The notes beneath the pieces were generated by a model, which saw only the letters and a list, made by a program, of their open reading frames with translations, was not told where the DNA came from and searched no databases. 64,000 nt of DNA from Phocaeicola plebeius DSM 17135 (lineage in GTDB: Bacteria; Bacteroidota; Bacteroidia; Bacteroidales; Bacteroidaceae), in NCBI RefSeq assembly GCF_000187895.1, contig NZ_DS990130.1, positions 248,001 through 312,000 of the forward strand. Reading direction: 5' to 3'. Position numbers and translations under genes: made by a program. Shown here in pieces: positions 1 to 6,384 of the stretch; positions within the stretch are counted from its first letter, which is position 1; every line of letters starts with the position of its first letter.

Positions 1-1
1 G

Positions 2-457
2 GGTAATGGTAACTTCATCATGAGTGGGGCCCGTCTTTCTCATGATGTGGAAGTGGGTAACCGTTGCATTATCGGTAACGGTTCACAGGTTTCAGGCAAC
101 TGTATTATCTATGACAATGCCATCCTTACTTCCAATGTGCTGATGCAGGGAAATACACGCCTGGGAAGTTTCTCAGTAGTGCAGGGTGGATGCCGTTTCA
201 TCAAGGACATTCCTCCATATATTGTAGCAGCCCATGAACCGATTGCATTCTATAGCATCAATACAAAGGTGCTGGAGCATACCGGTTTTTCTGAAACCAT
301 TATCAAACACATTGCACAAGCATATCGTATCCTTTATAAGGCCAATACTTCTTTGCATGATGCATTGGGACGTATTCGTGAACAGATTCCTAACGGACCG
401 GAAATTGAAAACATTATCCAGTTTGTGGAAACTTCAAAATTAGGAATTATTCATTGA
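2..457 (+). CDS. lpxA: Acyl-[ACP]--UDP-N-acetylglucosamine O-acyltransferase, 3' part
   Basis: This is the C-terminal part of LpxA, the cytoplasmic enzyme that transfers a hydroxyacyl chain from ACP to UDP-GlcNAc in the first step of lipid A synthesis. The frame is open from base 2, so the N-terminal half lies outside the window. The visible part has hexapeptide-repeat character (GNGSQVSGNCIIYDNAILTS), then the family's C-terminal helical segment, beginning around PPYIVAAHEPIAFYSIN, and the ending ETSKLGIIH. An internal ATG at base 20 is not a real start because the repeats continue upstream of it. The TetR gene follows after 8 bases. The family call is confident; completeness of the gene cannot be judged. 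Confidence 0.9.
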   Translation, partial: GNGNFIMSGARLSHDVEVGNRCIIGNGSQVSGNCIIYDNAILTSNVLMQGNTRLGSFSVVQGGCRFIKDIPPYIVAAHEPIAFYSINTKVLEHTGFSETIIKHIAQAYRILYKANTSLHDALGRIREQIPNGPEIENIIQFVETSKLGIIH

Positions 458-465
458 TATAGATA

Positions 466-1107
466 ATGGCAGGGCGAAGAAAGGAAAACGACCGTGAAGA
501 GTTAAAGTTGCGTGTGGTGGAAACAGCTTCCAAGTCTTTTATGACTTTGGGGATTAAGGCTGTGCACATGGACGATATAGCAAGTTCGCTTTCTATATCC
601 AAGCGTACGCTTTATGAGCTGTTTGGAGATAAAGAAGAACTTCTACTGGAAGTTTTCCGTTTCTATCGTCGTTGTATGAATGAGTATATGCAAGAGATTG
701 CTTCCAGCGCGAACAATGTGCTGGAAGTAATCCTTACATTTTATGAGCGTAAGTTCAATGAGTTATGTACGGTAAACCCTTTGTTTTTTCGTGACTTGCG
801 CAGATATTCCAAGGTGTTGGAATATATACACGATGACCGTCGCAGGGGAGATGCTGATGCGCTGGCCTATTTTCAAAAGGGGGTAGAGCAAGGTATTTTT
901 CGCAGCGACATTAATTTCCAGATTATAAATCAGGCCATGGCCATGCAGATGGACTTGTTGATTTATTCAGACATTACAGACCATTATCCGCTGGCTGAAA
1001 TCTATAGTGAAATCACTATCTTACACATGCGGGGGATTACCACAGAAAAAGGTTACCGCATGGTCGATGATTTTTTGAAGAATATTCGAGAAAAGCATAT
1101 CGGATAA
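466..1107 (+). CDS. TetR/AcrR family transcriptional regulator
   Basis: A 213-residue one-component repressor-type regulator. The N-terminal helix-turn-helix occupies about residues 15-60, with the typical core MDDIASSLSISKRTLYELFG followed by DKEELL. The remainder is an all-helical ligand-binding and dimerisation domain, as in TetR/AcrR proteins. It starts 8 bases after lpxA and is probably read through from it. TetR proteins next to envelope genes often control efflux or fatty acid genes, but the ligand and targets cannot be read from this sequence. No operator-like dyad was recognised in the short gap before it. Confidence 0.9.
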   Translation: MAGRRKENDREELKLRVVETASKSFMTLGIKAVHMDDIASSLSISKRTLYELFGDKEELLLEVFRFYRRCMNEYMQEIASSANNVLEVILTFYERKFNELCTVNPLFFRDLRRYSKVLEYIHDDRRRGDADALAYFQKGVEQGIFRSDINFQIINQAMAMQMDLLIYSDITDHYPLAEIYSEITILHMRGITTEKGYRMVDDFLKNIREKHIG

Positions 1108-1129
1108 TCTTTTTTACTTAAAATTCCTC

Positions 1130-1316
1130 TATCTTTGATTCCTTGAACATAGGATACGGTCCGGCAATATCTGTACTTAAAAGCAAGCTTTTGGCTTGGT
1201 ATTGCTCTCACCTTTCACTATCTTTGATTTCTCGAAGATAGGATGCGGTTCGGCAATACTTGCGCTTAAAAGCAAGCTTTTGGCTTGGTATTGCTCTCAC
1301 CTTTCACTATCTTTGC
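1130..1316 (+). repeat. Tandem ~90-base repeat carrying a promoter-like -7 box at each boundary
   Basis: Two near-identical units (about 1130-1218 and 1219-1308) are followed by the start of a third. Each junction carries TATCTTTG (1130-1137, 1219-1226, 1309-1316), a perfect match to the Bacteroides -7 consensus TAnnTTTG. In both units a TTG about 20 bases upstream of the following box can serve as the -33 element. The second half of each unit (aaaagcaagcttttggcttg and onwards) is unchanged, while the first half has drifted. The third box lies 23 bases before the ATG of the SGNH gene, so it is the probable operon promoter. Confidence 0.75.
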
Positions 1317-1338
1317 ACCCGGTTTTAGAGGAAAGTTC

Positions 1339-2715
1339 ATGAAGAATAAATTGTTATACACTTTTCTGTTCACCCTTCTGGTGGTGGCAGGTCTGTTTGC
1401 CATGCATTTTTTGCCGTCTGTTTCTTTTCGTGGCGAACCTTTGAGAAGGGTTGATTTGCTTTCAGATATTCGTATAAAGAAGGAAGTAGCAGAACCTATG
1501 GATTCTGATACACTGGTATTGCCGCCTCCCGTAAAGCCTGCTTTTGTGGATACCTGCAAGAGTGGAATGGTCTGCATTGAAGAATATGCCGATTCTGCGG
1601 GGCGTGGAATGGAGTATTTTTATGAGGCTTTGGGAAAGGTTTCTTCTTTAGGCCGCCCGGTACGTATTGCCTATTTCGGAGATTCATTTATTGAGGCCGA
1701 CATCTTGACCGGTGACTTACGTGAAATGTTGCAGAAACGTTTTGGCGGATGTGGGGTAGGATATGTGCCCATCACAACGAAAATAGCCGGCTTCCGCCCT
1801 ACGGTACATCATTCGTTTGGCGGATGGGGCAGTCATTCTATTACGGATTCCACCTATTTTGACCGTTCTCGTCAGGATATTTCCAATCATTATTTTATTC
1901 CTTCTTCGGGAGCTTATGTAAGCTTGAAAGGTGAGAAACGCTTCTTGTCGCATCTTGATACCTGCGAAGTGTCTACCTGTTATTTTCTGACTTCCGATTC
2001 TTTACGGCTGACTGCATCCGTCAATGGGGGAGAGGCACAGCCATTCTCTGTAGATGGAAAAGATGAATTACAAGCTGTGTCTGTGAACGGACGTATCGGC
2101 TCTGTGCGCTGGAAAGTGGAACAACTGGATTCTACGGCTTTGTTCTATGCCGTGACGATGGATCCGCGTCAAGGTGTGGTAGTCGATAACTTCAGTACCC
2201 GTGGAAGCAGCGGACAGCAGTTGGGTAATATTCCGATGTCGATACTTCGCCAATACAACCGTTTGCGTACATACGATTTGATTGTGTTGCAGTACGGGTT
2301 GAATGTGGCTTCAGACAAGGTAATGAACTATACCTATTACAAGGATGCGATGAAACCTATAGTGGAGCGTTTGAAGACGGCCTTTCCGGAGGCTTCTGTC
2401 CTGATTGTCGGTGTGGGAGATAGAGAAAACAAGGATGAAAACGGTGAATTGCGTACCATGCCGGGTGTGAAGCGTTTGATTCGTTACCAGCAGGCACTTG
2501 CGGCAGAAACGGGGGTGGCATTCTGGAATATGTTCGAAGCCATGGGAGGAGAAGGTAGTATGGTAGAGATGGTGAACCACAAGCCTCAGATGGCCAATTA
2601 TGATTATACTCACATCAATTTCAGAGGAGGAAAGCACATTGCCGGACTTCTGTTTGAGACCTTGATGTACGGCAAGGAACAGTACGAAAAACGAAAAGCT
2701 TATGAAATGGAGTGA
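1339..2715 (+). CDS. SGNH/GDSL-type hydrolase or acetyltransferase-like protein, membrane-anchored
   Basis: A 458-residue protein with an N-terminal hydrophobic segment (about residues 4-22) that places the rest in the periplasm. The SGNH signature is present: block I has Gly-Asp-Ser (IAYFGDSFIEAD), a Gly block precedes QYGLNVAS, and the C-terminal Asp-x-x-His pair is in DYTHINF. An upstream in-frame start at 1285 would put the promoter box inside the coding sequence, so 1339 is chosen. It overlaps the next SGNH gene by 14 bases, and an MBOAT gene follows. In such cassettes the MBOAT protein moves an acetyl group across the membrane and SGNH proteins pass it to a glycan. The acceptor polymer is unknown. 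Confidence 0.8.
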   Translation: MKNKLLYTFLFTLLVVAGLFAMHFLPSVSFRGEPLRRVDLLSDIRIKKEVAEPMDSDTLVLPPPVKPAFVDTCKSGMVCIEEYADSAGRGMEYFYEALGKVSSLGRPVRIAYFGDSFIEADILTGDLREMLQKRFGGCGVGYVPITTKIAGFRPTVHHSFGGWGSHSITDSTYFDRSRQDISNHYFIPSSGAYVSLKGEKRFLSHLDTCEVSTCYFLTSDSLRLTASVNGGEAQPFSVDGKDELQAVSVNGRIGSVRWKVEQLDSTALFYAVTMDPRQGVVVDNFSTRGSSGQQLGNIPMSILRQYNRLRTYDLIVLQYGLNVASDKVMNYTYYKDAMKPIVERLKTAFPEASVLIVGVGDRENKDENGELRTMPGVKRLIRYQQALAAETGVAFWNMFEAMGGEGSMVEMVNHKPQMANYDYTHINFRGGKHIAGLLFETLMYGKEQYEKRKAYEME

Positions 2716-3670
2716 GATACGTTTTTTGGGGATACTCTTCGGGTTCCTTTTGGGAGCATTGCCGCTTTTAGCGCAGGATGCTTTGCCGGAGAAATCGCGT
2801 CCTGACCGTCATTCCGGACATGTGTCCGACAGCGAGGCCATGCAGCAGCTGATGCGTTTTGTGGAAGTCAGCAATCCGATGCCTGCCGGATTTAAGGGAA
2901 CAACTGAAAATACGATTATAGACCCAACGCATGAACTGGAGCCTTTCTGGCAGAAGCTTTCCGTGCTCGACCGTCCGTTACGTATCGTGCACATCGGCGA
3001 TTCTCATGTGCGGGGGCATGTGTATCCTTATATTGTACGGCGTCAGCTGGAAGACGATTTCGGACGGGAAGCTGTACTCGATATGCAGGTGAGTTACCGT
3101 ACTTCGGGACTGGCGCAGGAAACGGGAGCCGCAGGGATTGTATATCACATCGTAGGAGTAAACGGAGCGACTTGTGCTTCTTTTGCTACCCCTGAGAACA
3201 TTCGTCAGATTATCGAACTGAATCCGGACTTGGTTATTCTTTCGTTCGGCACCAATGAAGCGCATGGTCGCCGTTATTCTTCGGCGGAGCATCTGGCGCA
3301 GATGGACAATCTGTTGGGAGAACTGAAGAAAGGATGTCCGCAGGCGGTATATCTGCTGACTACTCCTCCCGGAGCCTATGTCCGCAATGGCCGGCGGGGC
3401 GCAAGGGTAATCAATCCTCGCACGAAATTAGTGGTAAAGACAGAACTGGATTATGCGGCTTCACGGGAACTCGCTATATGGGATATGTATCACGTGGTAG
3501 GAGGTGAACGCTATGCCTGTCTGAACTGGAGTAACGGAAACTATTTCCAGCGCGACAAGATTCATTTTACGCAGGACGGATATATTTTACAGGGATTATT
3601 ATTACACGAAGCGATTATCAAATCATACAACAATTATGTGGAAACTCAACTGGACGGAACTTGGAATTGA
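2702..3670 (+). CDS. Second SGNH/GDSL-family periplasmic protein of the O-acetylation cassette
   Basis: A 322-residue exported protein with an N-terminal signal sequence (hydrophobic stretch FLGILFGFLLGALPLLAQ). Block I is IVHIGDSHVRGHV with Ser in GDS; SFGTNEAHG is the Asn block; the C-terminal Asp-x-x-His is in RDKIHFTQDGY. All four SGNH positions therefore look intact. The gene overlaps the preceding SGNH gene by 14 bases and the MBOAT gene by 35 bases, implying tight co-translation. It may be the acetyl acceptor/transferase or an esterase that trims acetyl groups; sequence alone does not decide. Confidence 0.82.
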   Translation: MKWSEIRFLGILFGFLLGALPLLAQDALPEKSRPDRHSGHVSDSEAMQQLMRFVEVSNPMPAGFKGTTENTIIDPTHELEPFWQKLSVLDRPLRIVHIGDSHVRGHVYPYIVRRQLEDDFGREAVLDMQVSYRTSGLAQETGAAGIVYHIVGVNGATCASFATPENIRQIIELNPDLVILSFGTNEAHGRRYSSAEHLAQMDNLLGELKKGCPQAVYLLTTPPGAYVRNGRRGARVINPRTKLVVKTELDYAASRELAIWDMYHVVGGERYACLNWSNGNYFQRDKIHFTQDGYILQGLLLHEAIIKSYNNYVETQLDGTWN

Positions 3671-5138
3671 CTGGGACAGACTTAAGGATGTGCTGACGTA
3701 CGATGCGTCGCAACCGATGATTTTCAGCAGTGGCTTCTTCTTGCTGCTTTTTCTCGGATTCAGCCTGATTTACCTGATTTTGCAGAAAAAGACTACGGCG
3801 CGTCTGCTGTTTGTTACCTTGTTTTCTTATTATTTCTATTATAAGAGCAGCGGGTTTTATTTCTTTCTGTTAGGCATTGTCACGGTGTCCGACTTCTTGC
3901 TGGCTCGCAGGATGGAACTGACCGTACAGCCTTGGAAACGGAAACTGTTGGTAGTATGCAGTTTGTGCATCAATCTCGGATTGCTTTGTTATTTCAAGTA
4001 CACCAATTTCTTTTATGAGATGCTGGCTCCGTTGTGGCACGGGCAGTTTGAACCGCTGGACATATTCCTTCCGGTGGGAATTTCCTTCTTTACCTTCCAG
4101 TCGCTGAGTTATACCATCGACGTGTATCGTCGTGACCTGAAACCGTTGACTAACTTGTTGGATTACGCGTTTTATGTGTCGTTCTTTCCACAGTTGGTGG
4201 CAGGGCCCATCGTGCGTGCCCGCGACTTTATCCCGCAAATCCGTCAGCCCTTGTTTGTATCATCTGAGATGTTCGGACAAGGCATCTTCTTCATTGTAAG
4301 CGGCTTGTTCAAGAAAGCGGTGATTTCAGACTATATCAGTGTGAACTTTGTAGAACGTATTTTCGATAATCCGGGGTTGTATTCCGGGTTGGAAAACCTG
4401 TTTGGCGTCTACGGATATGCCTTGCAGATATACTGTGACTTTTCGGGCTACAGTGACATGGCCATCGGTATTGCCTTGTTGCTGGGATTCCGTTTCCCGC
4501 TCAACTTCGACTCCCCTTATAAGTCGGACAGTGTGACCGACTTCTGGCACCGATGGCACATTTCCCTGTCGTCCTGGTTGCGCGACTATCTTTATATCTC
4601 CCTGGGGGGTAACCGGAAAGGAAAAGTCCGTACCTACATCAACCTGATACTGACCATGCTGTTAGGTGGTTTGTGGCACGGTGCTTCGTGGAACTTTGTG
4701 GTGTGGGGCGGATTGCATGGAGTGGCACTGGCCTTGCATAAGTTCTTCCGCAACCTGTTGGGCCGGCCCAAGCAATACCGCAGTCGGGGAGTACGCAAAT
4801 TCTTTGCCGTGGTGCTGACCTTCCATTTTGTGTGCTTCTGTTGGATATTCTTCCGAAACTCCACGTTTGAGGCTTCGGTGACCATGATTCGCCAGATATT
4901 TACAGCCTTCCATCCGGAATTGCTGGAGCAGCTCCTGACGGGCTATTGGAAGGTATTTGCACTGATGGGAGTAGGCTTCTTGCTTCATTTCTGTCCCGAC
5001 AGCTGGCAGAATGCGTGCAGCCGGGGCATGGTGCGTATGCCTCTCGTAGCCCAGGCACTGATAATGATTGCATTGATTTATCTGGTTATTCAGGTGAAAA
5101 GCAGCGATATTCAGCCGTTTATCTACTTTCAGTTCTGA
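3636..5138 (+). CDS. MBOAT family membrane-bound O-acyltransferase (AlgI-like)
   Basis: A 500-residue polytopic membrane protein of the MBOAT family, related to AlgI and DltB. Visible family features are PVGISFFTFQSLSYTIDVYR, the FPQLVAGPIVRARDF segment, DFWHRWHISLSSWLRDYLYI, and the catalytic-histidine region GLWHGASWNFVVWGGLHG. It probably uses cytoplasmic acetyl-CoA to present acetyl groups to the two upstream periplasmic SGNH proteins for O-acetylation of a cell-surface or exported glycan. The start at 3636 lies within the end of the preceding gene. The length is usual for the family and no break is seen. Confidence 0.92.
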   Translation: MWKLNWTELGIDWDRLKDVLTYDASQPMIFSSGFFLLLFLGFSLIYLILQKKTTARLLFVTLFSYYFYYKSSGFYFFLLGIVTVSDFLLARRMELTVQPWKRKLLVVCSLCINLGLLCYFKYTNFFYEMLAPLWHGQFEPLDIFLPVGISFFTFQSLSYTIDVYRRDLKPLTNLLDYAFYVSFFPQLVAGPIVRARDFIPQIRQPLFVSSEMFGQGIFFIVSGLFKKAVISDYISVNFVERIFDNPGLYSGLENLFGVYGYALQIYCDFSGYSDMAIGIALLLGFRFPLNFDSPYKSDSVTDFWHRWHISLSSWLRDYLYISLGGNRKGKVRTYINLILTMLLGGLWHGASWNFVVWGGLHGVALALHKFFRNLLGRPKQYRSRGVRKFFAVVLTFHFVCFCWIFFRNSTFEASVTMIRQIFTAFHPELLEQLLTGYWKVFALMGVGFLLHFCPDSWQNACSRGMVRMPLVAQALIMIALIYLVIQVKSSDIQPFIYFQF

Positions 5139-5233
5139 TGCGTGTGATTGTATAGGCGTGTAAGGGTACAACTATTTTAGTTTTCGTTCTCTATTTTTTC
5201 AGGAAAAAATTAGGAGAAAAGACTGAATAATTG

Positions 5234-5241
5234 TATTTTTG
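5234..5241 (+). promoter_or_regulatory. Promoter -7 box upstream of tRNA-Arg
   Basis: TATTTTTG matches the Bacteroides -7 consensus TAnnTTTG and lies about 60 bases before the tRNA. No convincing TTTG was seen 19-21 bases upstream, so this is a weak call based on one box and position. Confidence 0.4.
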
Positions 5242-5242
5242 T

Positions 5243-5288
5243 CACGCTTTCGAAATATCCTTTTTCAAAAAGGACGTTGGAAAGTGTG
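5243..5288 (+). other. Stem-loop in the leader of tRNA-Arg
   Basis: Outer arms cacgctttc (5243-5251) and gaaagtgtg (5280-5288) pair with one G-U, and an inner hairpin tcctttt/aaaagga (5258-5274) nests inside. The structure lies between the -7 box and the tRNA and ends 13 bases before the mature 5' end. It may be a processing or stability element; it is not followed by a T run. Confidence 0.5.
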
Positions 5289-5301
5289 CTTATTGATATT
5301 T

Positions 5302-5373
5302 GCGCCCGTAGTTCAATGGATAGAATAAAGGATTCCGGTTCCTTCGATTGGGGTTCGACTCCCCACGGGCGTA
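5302..5373 (+). tRNA. tRNA-Arg (anticodon CCG)
   Basis: A 72-base cloverleaf. The acceptor arm GCGCCCG pairs with CGGGCGT, with a G-U at the terminal pair; U8 and A9 follow, then the D arm gttc...gaat. The anticodon stem is AAGGA/TCCTT with loop TTCCGGT, giving anticodon CCG. The T arm is TGGGG-TTCGACT-CCCCA. CCA is not encoded. Confidence 0.93.
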
Positions 5374-5376
5374 CAT

Positions 5377-5419
5377 AAAGCTTATTAGACTGAAAAAGAA
5401 CGGTTTAATAAGCTTTTTT
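5377..5419 (+). terminator. Intrinsic terminator after tRNA-Arg
   Basis: Arms aaagcttatta and taataagcttt form an 11-bp stem and are followed by a T run (gctttttt). It begins 4 bases after the tRNA discriminator base. Confidence 0.85.
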
Positions 5420-5465
5420 GTTTATACTTACCTGCCTTCAGAAAACGAGGTCTGTACTTTCGGAG

Positions 5466-5573
5466 AAAAACGTTTCTGCGTTTGTGCTGAAACTCCTTTA
5501 CGTTTGATACAAAACGTACTTGTGTTTCAAGTAAAACGTACTTGCGTTTTGATTAAAACGTCAAAGCGTTTTC
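5466..5573. repeat. Intergenic cluster of AAAACGT / ACGTTT inverted motifs
   Basis: Within about 110 bases upstream of cutC the short core AAACG(T) and its reverse complement (A)CGTTT recur about nine times in alternating orientation, for example aaaacgtacttgtgtttcaag, then taaaacgtacttgcgtttt, then aaaacgtcaaagcgtttt. Adjacent copies can pair into several short hairpins. There is no constant spacer and no coding frame that fits a protein. It resembles three other clusters in this window, each with a different core (see 18536, 29203 and 46082). Confidence 0.65.
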
Positions 5574-5634
5574 CGGTAGATGCAAAGGCCTTTTCTGAGG
5601 GTGAAAAAAATCACTGTTAAAAGTTGACTGAGAG

Positions 5635-6384
5635 ATGAAAAACTACATGTTTGAAATTTGTGCCAACTCTGCAGAGAGTTGCGTGGCTGCCCAGCAGGGG
5701 GGCGCTCATCGGGTAGAATTGTGTGCCGGCATGCCGGAAGGTGGAACTACTCCGTCGTTGGGCGAGATAAAAGTGGCCCGTAAGTTGATTGACATCCGTC
5801 TGCATGTCATTATCCGTCCGCGTGGAGGAGATTTTCTGTACACACCTTCTGAACTGGAGATTATGGAAGAAGATATTCGGGCTGCCCGTCAGGCGGGAGC
5901 CGATGGAGTGGTGTTCGGTTGTCTTACACCGGAAGGCGAGCTGGACAAGCCGGCCATGCAGCGTCTGATGGAAGCTTCTAAAGGACTTTCGGTGACTTTC
6001 CATCGTGCGTTTGATTATGTCAAGTCACCCCGTGAGGCACTTGAAGAACTGATAGGCATGGGGGTGAACCGTGTGCTGACTTCCGGCCAGATGCCTACGG
6101 TCATGGAAGGGGCACCTTTGCTGGCTGAACTGGTGAAGCAGGCGGGCGATCGCATTATCATCATGCCGGGTTGCGGAGTGAACGAACATAACATTGCGGA
6201 ACTGGCTCGTGTGACGGGAGCCGGTGAGTTCCATTTTTCGGCGCGCGAACAAAAAGAAAGCCGGATGCTTCTTCGCAATCCGGCTTTGTCGATGGGAGGT
6301 ACGGATATGGATGAATATGCTCATCCGGTCACGACTCCCGAAAAGGTGCGTCGCACCATCGAGGCGCTTACAGTCCGTGGATAA
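5635..6384 (+). CDS. cutC: CutC family protein
   Basis: A 249-residue single-domain TIM-barrel protein of the CutC family, historically linked to copper homeostasis but of uncertain biochemical function. Characteristic stretches are FEICANSAESCVAAQQGGAH, RVELCAGMPEGGTTPS, IIRPRGGDFLYT, VTFHRAFDYV and GCGVNEHNI. The ATG at 5635 follows gagagatga, a plausible ribosome-binding region. The 3' end overlaps the convergent transglutaminase-like gene by 17 bases. An AAAACGT palindrome cluster lies directly upstream. The family call is secure; a role in copper handling is not shown here. Confidence 0.92.
   Translation: MKNYMFEICANSAESCVAAQQGGAHRVELCAGMPEGGTTPSLGEIKVARKLIDIRLHVIIRPRGGDFLYTPSELEIMEEDIRAARQAGADGVVFGCLTPEGELDKPAMQRLMEASKGLSVTFHRAFDYVKSPREALEELIGMGVNRVLTSGQMPTVMEGAPLLAELVKQAGDRIIIMPGCGVNEHNIAELARVTGAGEFHFSAREQKESRMLLRNPALSMGGTDMDEYAHPVTTPEKVRRTIEALTVRG

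Noticed and set aside
1285-1338. Upstream start for the first SGNH gene
   Set aside because: It would place the third TATCTTTG promoter box inside the coding sequence and put extra residues before a good signal-anchor.
5348-5620. 90-codon frame across the tRNA-Arg end and the AAAACGT cluster
   Set aside because: It begins inside the tRNA and its sequence is dictated by the repeated motif.
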